Below are positions 8,679-17,982 of a DNA stretch of 64,000 bases, piece by piece. The position numbers and the translations under genes are program-made. Source of the DNA: Paenibacillus hamazuiensis (GTDB lineage Bacteria; Bacillota; Bacilli; Paenibacillales; NBRC-103111); the NCBI RefSeq assembly GCF_023276405.1, contig NZ_JALRMO010000001.1, positions 5,298,501-5,362,500 on the forward strand, read 5' to 3'. A model generated the notes under the pieces. It was not told where the DNA came from, made no database searches, and saw nothing but the letters and a program-made list of their open reading frames with translations. How positions within the stretch are numbered: the stretch's first letter is position 1; every line of letters begins with the position of its first letter.

Positions 8679-9395
8679 TCATTTCAATTCCCGGGCATCT
8701 TCGGGAAGCTCCATGTTCGCCGCCAGCATATCTTCCCGCGTCTGCGTCCATTGTGCACGGCACGCCCGGATCATCCCCGCATCCATGATCCGCCGGTCGT
8801 TGACGACGCGGGCGAACCATCGGACCGCTTGATTGTAATTGCCGAGGCGGCGGTTCAGCTCGCCGATCAAATACATGAGCCTGGCGTTGTTTACCTCGTC
8901 CGCTTCGGTTTCGAACACCCGCGTGTATGCCTCCAGCGCAAACTCCAGGAAACGCCTCTCCTGAGCCTGATTCCCTTCATACCGGTACAGCCAGGCGATG
9001 TGGTGCAAAAGCCCGGCAATCACGCGATCCTTCTCGTTTTTGACCTGTGCGCAGAGCAAAGCCAGCTTGTAGGTCTGCATCGCCTCCACCGCGGTGCGCT
9101 CGCCCCCGTAATCGCGCATCCTCCAATGCTGCCCGAGCTTTTCCTGAAACAGCTTCTTCTGGGCCGGCGTCAGCTTGCCCGAAAAGTTTTCCGTGCCGGC
9201 GAAGCCGCAAAACGGGCAAACCCTGACCACATAATAGTCAGGATTGATGTCCTTGTAATGAATGCAAAAGTCCGTGTCGGACTTGGCGGATTTTTTAAAG
9301 CTGGGCCGAACGCGGGACGTCTTGAATTGCGCCTCGCAGTTCGGGCACTCCACCTTCACTTGAAATAACGGCTCTAACACGGCTCCGCTGTTCAC
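8679..9395 (-). CDS. DUF2225 protein, zinc ribbon plus TPR-like helices
   Basis: 238 residues. Two CxxC pairs (VECPNCEAQF and VCPFCGFAG) form a split zinc ribbon, and the rest is helical with TPR-like repeats (LMYLIGELNRRLGNYNQAVR). The role of this family is unknown. It starts at a GTG that overlaps the stop of the globin gene in GTGA, indicating coupled translation; GAGGAG just upstream serves as the RBS. Confidence 0.88.
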   Translation of the reverse strand: MNSGAVLEPLFQVKVECPNCEAQFKTSRVRPSFKKSAKSDTDFCIHYKDINPDYYVVRVCPFCGFAGTENFSGKLTPAQKKLFQEKLGQHWRMRDYGGERTAVEAMQTYKLALLCAQVKNEKDRVIAGLLHHIAWLYRYEGNQAQERRFLEFALEAYTRVFETEADEVNNARLMYLIGELNRRLGNYNQAVRWFARVVNDRRIMDAGMIRACRAQWTQTREDMLAANMELPEDARELK

Positions 9396-9778
9396 TCCTC
9401 ATTTTCCGAGTTGACAAAGTGATAAGCAGGTCCTTTCAGCCGTTCGAGCACGATTTCCTGCAGCGGTGCAGGAAGTCCGATCTCGGCGAGCGCTTCGGCC
9501 ATACAGGCTAGCCAGGCGTTCGCCCGCTCCGGTGTGATCGGAAACGGCAAATGTCTCGCTCTCATCATCGGATGCCCGTACAGATCGGAATAGAGCGCAG
9601 GCCCTCCAAAAAACTGCGTTAAAAATAAATACTGCTTCTCCTGCACCGGGGTAATGTCGTCGGGAAAAAGCGGACCGATGAGCGGATCCGCCTGCACTTT
9701 AGGGTAAAAGGCTTCGACCAACCGGCGAACGGTCTTCGCTCCGCCTATCGCTTCATAAATCGTTTGATACTGTTCCAT
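9392..9778 (-). CDS. Truncated haemoglobin, group II (YjbI-like)
   Basis: 128 residues with the 2/2 globin layout: IYEAIGGAKTVRRLVEAFY at the start, FLTQFFGGPALYSDLYGHP in the middle, and the proximal-His segment MMRARHLPFPI. Family members bind haem and O2 or NO; in Bacillus YjbI is linked to thiol-stress control. It is the first gene of a pair with the DUF2225 protein. The ATG at 9778 has only a weak RBS (AGGAACAACAG). Confidence 0.92.
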   Translation of the reverse strand: MEQYQTIYEAIGGAKTVRRLVEAFYPKVQADPLIGPLFPDDITPVQEKQYLFLTQFFGGPALYSDLYGHPMMRARHLPFPITPERANAWLACMAEALAEIGLPAPLQEIVLERLKGPAYHFVNSENEE

Positions 9779-9814
9779 GGCTGCTGTTGTTCCTTTCCGA
9801 ATGTGAATACAAAA

Positions 9815-9838
9815 GGTGCTAATTTTCCAATTAGCACC
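9815..9838 (-). terminator. Terminator of the 32-aa membrane peptide gene
   Basis: A perfect 10-bp stem GGTGCTAATT / AATTAGCACC with a 4-base loop, followed on the minus strand by TTTTGT. It lies 33 bases after the small gene's stop. Confidence 0.8.
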
Positions 9839-9870
9839 CCGCCTGCATCAGGTAACAGAGAGTGTCCGAT

Positions 9871-9969
9871 TCAGCTTTCCAAATCTTCTTCACCGGCGCC
9901 CATCAGTGTTTCCCGGATCACATAAACGAACCCGCATACGAGAATTCCGGCAATAATACCCATCATCAT
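9871..9969 (-). CDS. 32-residue single-helix membrane peptide
   Basis: Too short for normal ORF filters but well supported. It starts MMMGIIAGILVCGFVYVI, one membrane helix of about 18 residues, then a short acidic tail (GAGEEDLES). A GGGAGTGA ribosome site sits five bases before the first of three ATG codons, and a clean terminator follows. The helix-in, acidic-tail form is shared by small regulatory or structural membrane peptides. I do not recognise the family. A possible -10 (TACAAT) lies upstream on the same strand. Confidence 0.65.
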   Translation of the reverse strand: MMMGIIAGILVCGFVYVIRETLMGAGEEDLES

Positions 9970-10165
9970 ATGGATCACTCCCATTCTCATATTGGTACTA
10001 TTGTACCATATTCGGCCCCCCAATACAGCAACAATATGCGACCCGCCAACTTTTTTCAGGCCCCTGCCAGTCCCCGTCCCGTTTCCAGCCCGCCTGCTCC
10101 AGACATGTTTGTCCTGCTTGCGTCATATAAATCATTGATGAGCCCACTCTCAGGAGATGAAAACG

Positions 10166-11413
10166 ATGTCCCTAAAAAAAATTCATCCCGCCTATTTGGT
10201 CGCCTTCCTTACTTTGTCCATCACGCTGCTTGCGATCGTTTTTCCTCAGGAGGCCGTTCACGCCGCACTCAAGGGAATATCCATCTGGTGGGACGTGCTG
10301 TTTCCGTCCTTATTGCCGTTTCTCGTCATTTCCGAGCTGATGCTCGGCCTCGGCATCGTCCATTTTTTCGGCACGCTGCTCGACCCGATGATGCGGCCGG
10401 TGTTCCGGATTCCCGGCATCGGCGGCTTCGTGATGGCGATGGGCTTCGCTTCCGGGTACATGGTCGGCGCGCGGCTCACTTCCCAGCTTTGTGAGCAAAA
10501 ACTCGTCAGCCGGGAGGAAGGCGAGCGGCTCGTCAGCTTTACGACGACATCGGACCCGATTTTTCTGATCGGCGCGGTCGCCGTCGGCTTTTTCCACGAC
10601 CCGGGCCTTGCCGGCATTTTAGCCATCGCTCATTACGGTACCGCTATGATGATCGGGCTGCTATACCGTTTCCACGGCAGAAGGCACGAAACGGCGGAGG
10701 TGCAGCTCGCTCCCAAATTCAGCGGACCGATGCTGCTGCGTGCGTTCAAGGCCATGCATGCCGCCCGGCTTGCCGACGGACGCCCGCTCGGCACGATGCT
10801 GCGGGATTCCGTGCGTTCCTCGCTATCGCTCATTATGGTGATAGGCGGACTCGTCGTTTTTTTCTCCGTCATCATGGAGATGCTGACCTCCGGTCGCGTG
10901 ATGAGCCTTCTGTATATGGCGGTTGACTCCGTGCTGCGGCTTTTTTCCATCCCCCTTCCGCTGTCGCAAGCGGTCGTGAACGGCTTTTTTGAAGTGACGC
11001 TCGGCGCCAAGGCAGCTGGCAGCGCCGGCAGCGGCATTCCGCTCATCCATAAAGCGGCGATCGCCGCCTTCGTGCTTTCCTGGAGCGGTCTGTCGGTTCA
11101 CGCCCAGGTCGTGAGCCTGCTGCATCACACGAATTTGCGTTATATGCCGTTTCTTATGGCGCGGCTTTTGCACGGTCTGCTTGCGGCCGCAGCCGTATAC
11201 GTGCTGTGGGAGACGCTCGGACCGCTGCGCAAAGAAGCAGCCGCCTTTCTGCCCTCCATCGACATCGTTTCCTCCCCGTGGGGCAGTACGCTGCAGTGGC
11301 TTTTTCCTTCGGCCGGGTTTATATTCGCTGCGTCGCTGCTGCTGGTTCCGCTGCTTTATCTGGTCTATCTCGCTGCCAAAAAGATGTATGAATTAGTTGC
11401 CAAATCCGGATAA
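10166..11413 (+). CDS. ylbJ: Sporulation integral membrane protein YlbJ
   Basis: 415 residues with about ten membrane helices and two nucleoside-recognition (gate) repeats (WWDVLFPSLLPFLVISELM and later GGLVVFFSVIMEML). The segment GFASGYMVGARLTSQL is typical of YlbJ, which is needed for spore cortex formation and heat resistance in B. subtilis and belongs to the sigma-E regulon there. The start at 10166 is preferred to 10157 because CAGGAG is nine bases from it but touches the earlier ATG. Confidence 0.9.
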   Translation: MSLKKIHPAYLVAFLTLSITLLAIVFPQEAVHAALKGISIWWDVLFPSLLPFLVISELMLGLGIVHFFGTLLDPMMRPVFRIPGIGGFVMAMGFASGYMVGARLTSQLCEQKLVSREEGERLVSFTTTSDPIFLIGAVAVGFFHDPGLAGILAIAHYGTAMMIGLLYRFHGRRHETAEVQLAPKFSGPMLLRAFKAMHAARLADGRPLGTMLRDSVRSSLSLIMVIGGLVVFFSVIMEMLTSGRVMSLLYMAVDSVLRLFSIPLPLSQAVVNGFFEVTLGAKAAGSAGSGIPLIHKAAIAAFVLSWSGLSVHAQVVSLLHHTNLRYMPFLMARLLHGLLAAAAVYVLWETLGPLRKEAAAFLPSIDIVSSPWGSTLQWLFPSAGFIFAASLLLVPLLYLVYLAAKKMYELVAKSG

Positions 11414-11469
11414 TATACTGTCTATTGCAAGGCTTTGCCCTATACATATACACGAGGTGACGGGAAACG

Positions 11470-14007
11470 ATGCCTTTCTTATCCGAAATTGCGCAAAAAT
11501 TGCCCGAAGCGCTGTCCAGGCTGCCCGAGCTGAGCCTGAATGTATGGTACAGCTGGAACGACGATGCGCTCCGTTTGTTTCGGGACATAGACCCGGAGCG
11601 GTTTGACGCTGTTTGCCACAATCCGGTCCGCCTGCTTGCGGAAACGGATGCCGGGACGTTTCAAAGGCTGACCGAACAACCGGAATATATGGAGGCCTAC
11701 GGGCGCGTCGTCCGCCGCTGGGACGACTACCGCAAGCAAGACGCATGGTTTCAAAAAACGTATCCTCATCATACCGCTTATTCCATCGCTTATTTTTCGG
11801 CCGAATTCGGCTTTCACGAATCGCTGCCGATTTATTCGGGCGGCCTCGGCATTTTGGCGGGCGATCACTGCAAGTCCGCGAGCGATCTCGGCTTGCCCTT
11901 GGTCGGCATCGGCTTGCTCTACAAGAAAGGTTATTTCACGCAAAAAATCGACAGCGAGGGCCGGCAGCTGGCCGAGCCGGTCGTCTACGATTTCGATATG
12001 CTGCCGATTCTGCCTGCGCTTGGCGCCGGCAGCGAGCCGCTGTACGTGGAGCTGCCTTTTCCGGACCGCACGGTTCGCCTGCAGGTGTGGCGTGTGGATG
12101 TCGGCCGCGGCCGCGTCTACCTGCTCGATGCCGACATCGACGGCAACAGCCCATGGGACCGCGAGCTGACCGCCCAGCTGTACGGAGGCAATCAGGATAC
12201 GCGCATTGCGCAGGAAATTTTGCTGGGCATGGGCGGAGTGAAGGCGCTGCGGGCGCTGCACATCCCGGTCGTCGCCTACCATATCAATGAAGGGCATGCC
12301 GCCTTCATGGCGTTCGAACGTCTGCGCGAACAGCTGCAGCGCGGCGTCCCTTTTCACGTCGCGGTGGAGATCGTGCGAGCCAGCACGGTGTTTACGACGC
12401 ATACGCCTGTACCGGCCGGCCACGACGCGTTTCCGCTGCCGATGTTCGAGCATTATTTCGCTCCGCTGTTTACCGAATGGGGCCAGCACCGCGGCGCATT
12501 TATTCGGCTCGGGCTGGACGAGGAAAAGCAGCTGTTCAACATGACGCACCTCGCCCTGAATACATCGGCGCTGCGCGGCGGCGTAAGCAAGCTGCACGGC
12601 CATGTATCGCGCAGCATGTTCCGCGGCTTTCACGGCAATATCAATACGCGCGACGTGCCGATCGGGCACATCACGAACGGCGTCCATATGGGGACGTGGC
12701 TCGCCCCGGAGCTGAAGGAGCTGTACGATCGCTTCCTGCCCGGCACTTGGCGGCGCAATCCGTGCAGCGCCGCGGTATGGCAGTCGATCGACCTGATTCC
12801 GGCCGAATCGCTGTGGAATACGCATCGGCTGCTGAAGCAGCGCATGATCGAGTTCGCCCGCGCCAATCTGCAGGAGCAGCGGCGCCGAAACGGCGAACCG
12901 GCCGAGCATGTCGAGGAGGCCGGCTCTTATTTGTCGCCGGAAGCGCTGACGATCGGCTTCGCCAGACGGTTCGCCACGTACAAGCGGGCGAATTTGCTTT
13001 TCCGCGATTTGGGCCGGCTGGAGAGGATCGTAAACAACCCGGAGCGTCCGGTGCAATTTATTTTCGCCGGCAAGGCCCACCCTGCCGACCATCCGGGCCA
13101 GGAGCTCATTCGCGAAATTTACCGCGTTTCCCGGATGGACCGTTTTCGCGGCAAAATCGTGCTGCTTGAAAATTACGACATGAACATGGCCCGTCATCTC
13201 GTGCAAGGCGTCGACGTATGGCTGAACAACCCGCGCCGCCCTTACGAGGCGAGCGGCACAAGCGGCGAAAAAGCCGCGATGAACGGCGTCATTAACTTCA
13301 GCGTGCTGGACGGCTGGTGGGAGGAAGGCTACGACGGGACGAACGGCTGGAGCATCGAGGCGAACGCTTCGGCCGATCCCGAAACCCAGGAGCGGGAAAA
13401 CACCGAGTCGCTTTACCGCGTGCTGGAGCAGGACATTGTTCCGCTCTACTACAGCGGGGGCGGCGACATTCCGGAGGGATGGGTCGCCCGGATGAAACGT
13501 TCGATCCAGACGCTTGCTCCCATGTACAATACGGACCGGATGGTTCAGGAATATACGCAAAAAGCTTACGTTCCGACAATCGAGCGAACGCTCCGGTTCA
13601 TCGCGAACCACAATGAAGAAGCGGCGAAGGTGGCCGATTACAAGCAGTTTATTATCGTAAACTGGCATCGCGTCCGCATCGTCCGGGTCACGGACAGCAT
13701 TCCCGAGGGCGTACCGGCTCCTGCCGCCACCGCCGGTATGAAATCCGTTATGGCCGCGCTCGATCTCGGTCCGGTCTGGTATAAGGACGTCGCGGTGGAA
13801 GCCGTCTATTATGAGGACAAAGGCGGCGTCTGGGAGCCGGTTACGGTGCGGCTTGCTCCCGTAGAGCCGATCTCCGGCAGCGCCGCGCGTTTTACCGGCG
13901 TCATCCCGGCGCATCTGCAGCATGGAACACACTTTTCGGTGCGCGTATACTCGGTCAGCCCAAGCTTCGCCACCTCGTTCGAGCTTCCGCTCGTGACGAG
14001 CACATAA
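11470..14007 (+). CDS. glgP: Alpha-glucan phosphorylase, GT35
   Basis: 845 residues, the shorter bacterial alpha-glucan phosphorylase type with an N-terminal DUF3417 region (LSLNVWYSWNDDALRLF). It releases glucose 1-phosphate from glycogen or maltodextrin using pyridoxal phosphate. The phosphate/PLP site is seen at RPYEASGTSGEKAAMNG, and the glucan-binding NEGHAAF and THTPVPAGHDAF motifs are intact. The last ~120 residues are an extra beta domain. The start follows GAGGTGACGGGAAACG. No other glycogen gene is in the window. Confidence 0.95.
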   Translation: MPFLSEIAQKLPEALSRLPELSLNVWYSWNDDALRLFRDIDPERFDAVCHNPVRLLAETDAGTFQRLTEQPEYMEAYGRVVRRWDDYRKQDAWFQKTYPHHTAYSIAYFSAEFGFHESLPIYSGGLGILAGDHCKSASDLGLPLVGIGLLYKKGYFTQKIDSEGRQLAEPVVYDFDMLPILPALGAGSEPLYVELPFPDRTVRLQVWRVDVGRGRVYLLDADIDGNSPWDRELTAQLYGGNQDTRIAQEILLGMGGVKALRALHIPVVAYHINEGHAAFMAFERLREQLQRGVPFHVAVEIVRASTVFTTHTPVPAGHDAFPLPMFEHYFAPLFTEWGQHRGAFIRLGLDEEKQLFNMTHLALNTSALRGGVSKLHGHVSRSMFRGFHGNINTRDVPIGHITNGVHMGTWLAPELKELYDRFLPGTWRRNPCSAAVWQSIDLIPAESLWNTHRLLKQRMIEFARANLQEQRRRNGEPAEHVEEAGSYLSPEALTIGFARRFATYKRANLLFRDLGRLERIVNNPERPVQFIFAGKAHPADHPGQELIREIYRVSRMDRFRGKIVLLENYDMNMARHLVQGVDVWLNNPRRPYEASGTSGEKAAMNGVINFSVLDGWWEEGYDGTNGWSIEANASADPETQERENTESLYRVLEQDIVPLYYSGGGDIPEGWVARMKRSIQTLAPMYNTDRMVQEYTQKAYVPTIERTLRFIANHNEEAAKVADYKQFIIVNWHRVRIVRVTDSIPEGVPAPAATAGMKSVMAALDLGPVWYKDVAVEAVYYEDKGGVWEPVTVRLAPVEPISGSAARFTGVIPAHLQHGTHFSVRVYSVSPSFATSFELPLVTST

Positions 14008-14058
14008 TGCCTGTCTGGTTTCATGTATGTATGTACTTATGCATGTACTTAGAGTATG

Positions 14059-14087
14059 GACGCCCCCGTATCGGGGGGCGTCTTTTT
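14059..14087 (+). terminator. Terminator of glgP
   Basis: GACGCCCCCG-TAT-CGGGGGGCGTC followed by TTTTT, about 50 bases after the stop. Confidence 0.9.
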
Positions 14088-14526
14088 GCAGGAGCTCTGC
14101 AGGTGCGGCATCGTGTGCACTGGGGGCTACGTTCGGTTGAGTCTGCGGAGAAGAAGTACTTTTGTACGTGGGAGGCACAGATAAGCACATTTTTGGGGAT
14201 TATGGCCGGCATTTTGGGAGAAACGAGGCGAATTAACGCAAAAACTTGTTTTATCGGTAAGAAGGTGCGATACTTCTGCGGCGCACATAATTCTCAGCCT
14301 AGTGCTTCATCTCAGTGAGGCGGCCGGTCATGCTTGCTGCGGCTGCTTTTCCGCCGGGCATTCTAATTCGCGGTGTTTCTTGCAGCAGCGACAATTTCAG
14401 ACAAGCCGCATTGTCTTATGAGCGATTATTGATTATTATGGAAGGAGATTCTTTACCGCAGTCGATCCGGCTTTTCGGTTAGTAATAAGCCGATTTAACA
14501 GAAGTTAACCATACCAGGGGGGCTCC
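14088..14526. other. Intergenic region without recognisable gene
   Basis: About 440 bases between the glgP terminator and the NAD kinase. I see no supported coding sequence, RNA family or long hairpin. A 14-codon ORF at 14439 has no ribosome site. The NAD kinase promoter presumably lies in the last 100 bases. Confidence 0.5.
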
Positions 14527-15339
14527 ATGAAATATAACGTCATCCACCGCGGAGACGAGATCTCCATCGATCTCATGCAGAGGTTCCACCAGTTGGCCGG
14601 GCAGCATGGGCTGCAGCTGGACGAGCAATCTCCCGACATCGTGCTTTCCATCGGGGGCGACGGCACGCTGCTGCATGCGTTCCACCAATACAGCGCCAAG
14701 CTCGACGATGTCGCTTTCGTCGGCATTCATACCGGCCGTCTCGGTTTTTTTGCCGACTGGAAGCCCGATGAGGTGGAGCACCTCGCCAGACTGATGCACG
14801 AAAGCGCCGCAAGCGGCAATCTGCAAGTCGTGAAATATCCGGTTGTCGAAATTCAAATTACGACCGAATCGGGGATAGAGACTCACCTTGCGCTGAACGA
14901 ATTTACGCTGAAAGGCGTAGAGGTGACGCTTGTGGCCGAGCTGCACATCAATGACGAGCCGTTCGAAACGTTCCGCGGCGACGGCATTTGTATCTCGACC
15001 CCTTGCGGCAGCACCGCTTATAACAAAAGTCTCGGCGGAGCGATCGTGCATCCGTCGCTTGATGCGATCCAGATCGCGGAAATCGCTTCGATCAACAACC
15101 GGGTATACCGGACGCTTGGCTCCCCGGTGATTTTACCTAAACATCATCACTGCGATATTTACCCGAAAGCGCATCAGCACGTGCTGCTCGCGGTCGATCA
15201 CTTGAACGTGCAGCGAAGCGACGTCATCTCGATCCGCTGCTTGGTCGCCGCCGGGCGCAAGGTTCGGTTTGCCCGCTTCCGCCCTTTCCCGTTCTGGAGC
15301 CGCGTCCGCGAAGCGTTTATCGGATATGAGCCGAAGTGA
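14527..15339 (+). CDS. nadK: NAD kinase
   Basis: 270 residues, the normal size for Gram-positive NadK, which phosphorylates NAD to NADP. The GGDG motif is in VLSIGGDGTLLHAF, the nucleotide site in NEFTLKGVE, and the Gly-rich STPCGSTAYNKSLGGAI loop is complete. The start has AGGGGGGCTCC directly upstream. It stands alone. Confidence 0.96.
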   Translation: MKYNVIHRGDEISIDLMQRFHQLAGQHGLQLDEQSPDIVLSIGGDGTLLHAFHQYSAKLDDVAFVGIHTGRLGFFADWKPDEVEHLARLMHESAASGNLQVVKYPVVEIQITTESGIETHLALNEFTLKGVEVTLVAELHINDEPFETFRGDGICISTPCGSTAYNKSLGGAIVHPSLDAIQIAEIASINNRVYRTLGSPVILPKHHHCDIYPKAHQHVLLAVDHLNVQRSDVISIRCLVAAGRKVRFARFRPFPFWSRVREAFIGYEPK

Positions 15340-15523
15340 CCCCTATCCCTTTAGCATAGCAGCATTTCCTATATTTAGGGAAATCCTTCCTAAGGACATT
15401 CCCTTTATTCCGTACAATGGAGGAGGGGGGGTCCCGGGTGCTCAGGCGCAATGTTGTCATGTTAGCGGAAGTCCTATCCATATGCTCACGATCATGCGAA
15501 AATGAACCAAGGAGGTTCGGCAA

Positions 15524-15663
15524 GTGGACAAGGAACAACGTTTTCAAGAATGGATGTATGTATCGCGGACTACACTCTAAGCGGACAAACGTTGAAAGAC
15601 TTGCGCAGTAAGCACAGCTTTACGATCGATCAATTAAAATATATAAAGGAAAATCTTCTTTGA
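15524..15663 (+). pseudogene. Frameshifted small ORF
   Basis: A strong AAGGAGG site precedes a GTG at 15524 that reads VDKEQRFQEWMYVSR and then stops (TAA). Moving one base at about 15565 gives a continuous, compositionally matching peptide (DYTLSGQTLKDLRSKHSF ... IKENLL) ending at 15663. Together this would be a 46-residue soluble protein. Either a one-base indel has broken it or the read has an error. An in-phase ATG at 15550 could start the second half but lacks a ribosome site. Family not recognised. Confidence 0.45.
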
Positions 15664-15887
15664 AAGCAATACACTCAGTTTTACGTTATGTGGAAGTGTA
15701 ACATCATAAAGTTAACAACTGACGAACACCAGAACAACTTCTGCACACTAGTTATGTACCGCGAAAAATGGTCATTGAAATCCCGAACAGGGCCTTTCGT
15801 ACGTGTCTGATACCAACTGTACATGTCCTCACTTGATGACTGGAGAAGATTATTGAACATTGGTGCACTCATCAGATCGTAAGATGG

Positions 15888-16208
15888 TTATTTTATTGTA
15901 AATAGAAAAACACAACACAGAGAAATAAGAATTAGATAATGAAAGTAAGCGACAGCAGCGATAACACCCATTTTTGAATAATTTCGCAATATTCTTAATG
16001 AAATAATTGTGAGTACTGCTAATATTAGAGACAACAACGGCCCAATAAATAGCATCGTATACATTGTTGCCGGGGCCCCAGATAATTGCTCCTTCGCATC
16101 ATACCTACCGGCAATGATGATTGCTAATAAGTAATAGTTAATCAATGAAATGAAGAACATAATCGATAAAGGAGTCTTTGTTGCCATAGTAAGAATGTAT
16201 TTTTTCAT
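15888..16208 (-). CDS. Small integral membrane protein, unknown family
   Basis: 106 residues with three hydrophobic segments (SIMFFISLINYYLLAIIIAG, TMLFIGPLLSLILAVLTII, AAVAYFHYLILISLCCVFLF). The start at 16208 has AAAGGAG at good spacing; the upstream ATG at 16250 has none. The gene is clearly AT-richer than most of the window and opens the insert that contains the IS remnant and lipase, so it may be acquired. Function unknown. Confidence 0.6.
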   Translation of the reverse strand: MKKYILTMATKTPLSIMFFISLINYYLLAIIIAGRYDAKEQLSGAPATMYTMLFIGPLLSLILAVLTIISLRILRNYSKMGVIAAVAYFHYLILISLCCVFLFTIK

Positions 16209-16404
16209 TCGGGTGATCTCCTTTTTGAATTTGCTTTGAGTCAATTTCATAATTCATTTGCATGAAGCTCAGGCAGAATTATAGGTTTGATTTTCAAAAT
16301 TTCAGGTCAAACGATCAGATTACATGTCATTAAAACGAATTTTGGATAGACTTATCCCCTTGTGCATAAGGGTTCAAGATTCGAGTATGGATAATTTATG
16401 CTGA

Positions 16405-17726
16405 CTAGTTTATCTCCATCATTTGTTTGTTAATCCGATCTACAGCCAACTTGCTCAAGGTGTAGACTAAACACGAGATGTCAAAATCAGTCTTGGCTTT
16501 TGCCCCACTGCGATGCCGGATGTTATTCAGTTGAAAGAACTCTTTAAGATAAGCGTTGACCCGTTCTACTGCTGTGCATTTTTTCTAAAGCTCTTTGTAG
16601 CTGTGGCTTCCACGCGCCGGTACCGTGCACTTGCGAATATCGGATTCGATTTTTAATTTTGAATACGCTTTGGCATTCCCCTTACTCGAATAGCGGGCAA
16701 GTCGCGCATTCTTTCGGGCGTGTGTATTTCAGGGTTTCGTACTTTGAATCGAAACTATCGTACACATAAGAGTGTCCTTCTTTGCAAACGGGTTTGAAGT
16801 CTTTATCCTTGCCTTCGATCGGTGCTTCATTGCGCGGATTGTAGTCGATCAGCGGTCTAGCGCCAATCTTACGAATTTGCTCATATACCCCGTCAAAATC
16901 ATATCTGGCATCCATCAGCACATGCTCGACATTCAGATAGGGATGGCGTTTCGCCAATGCTTTAAGCAAGGGGATGGACATTTTTCCGTTGTTGACATGC
17001 GCGGAAGAAAACAGCGCAACCAAGATGTACTGGCTATCGCAGTCCACTGCCAAATGCCCTTTATAGCCGTACCAGAAGATCTTTTTGTTCTCGGTGTTCT
17101 TCTTCGTCCCCCACGAAGGATGCTGAGGCGTGGTCGCTTCAATCTCTTCAAGCGTGTAATTGAGCATGCCGCTGAGGTTCTTCTCAAAAGTGGTTTTAGC
17201 CGCTTCGATTTCAGCTTGCTCTTGTAGCCACTGCTCGCGTTCTTCCTTGCATTTTGCGCCCGCGCTTTTTCGGCTTTGGCGATACCGAGTTTAGATGGGC
17301 TGGAGGAGATTGACTACCAACTCCAACTCAACTTGAGATTCATCAGGCTTCGCTATACGGGTACGCGCAGGCGAAGAGGCATCTCTTCCTTCGACGTGGT
17401 AGCATCTACGGCGACTTTTGATCCGGTGATAAACCCTTCCTCAAAGGCTTGTGTGATAAGCTTGTCGTTCAACTCTTGAAACACCGGTAATCCTTTAAGT
17501 TCAGCAAATAGCCGTGAATATATACCAAGTCTTTCACAAACGGCATCCGCTCCACGATACGGATAAAGAGCGAATAGACCATTGCCCGATAGTTCAGCGA
17601 TTCCGGCGCTCCTAAAGTTGTCTTTTTGCCTAATAAACGTACAATCGGTGAAATGTCAATCATCTCGAAGAGCCATCCATACTTTTCTTCCGGACACATT
17701 TCCAGCAATTGCTCCAAGTACAACAT
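16405..17726 (-). pseudogene. Degenerate IS1182-family transposase
   Basis: Pieces of one DDE transposase lie in order in different frames. The N-terminal domain (ALNYRAM-type LGAPESLNYRAMVYSLFIRI, 17469-17726) is followed by a short piece FITGSKVAVDATTSKE near 17400. The catalytic core is at 16682-17167 (FWYGYKGHLAVDCD, VLMDARYDFDGVYEQI), and the C-terminus (ERVNAYLKEFFQLNNIRHRS) ends at 16405. Frameshifts and an internal stop (KEL*KKC) separate them. The frame can be traced further up to about 17838. I could not identify terminal inverted repeats, so the element boundaries are unknown and it should be immobile. Confidence 0.85.
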
Positions 17727-17938
17727 GCTTTCTTATCGAATTTGATACATAGGGAGTCCAACCTTTCTCTGTGTAAAGTAGGGTACTTAACACTTCGAGA
17801 TTTGGTGAGGTACTCCTTTTTTCATAGTCAAAAAACAATCACAGCAAGGCTTTGGAATTATGAAACTTACTCGCTTTGTATGTATTATAGTTCAATTATT
17901 ATGAAAGATGAACAATTAACCACAGAATATATGCCAAT

Positions 17939-17971
17939 AGAGACAGTGCTTTTATCCAAAGCACTGTCTCT
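17939..17971 (-). terminator. Hairpin downstream of the lipase gene
   Basis: AGAGACAGTGCTTT and AAAGCACTGTCTCT form a long stem 12 bases after the lipase stop. The T-run is poor on the minus strand, so terminator function is likely but not certain. Confidence 0.55.
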
Positions 17972-17982
17972 ATTTATAAATC

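Noticed and set aside
11479..14190. 903-codon minus-strand ORF opposite glgP
   Set aside because: Shadow of a GC-rich real gene; the plus-strand product is unmistakably glycogen phosphorylase.
15681..15872. 63-codon minus-strand ORF
   Set aside because: No ribosome site, no recognisable features, in a decayed region.
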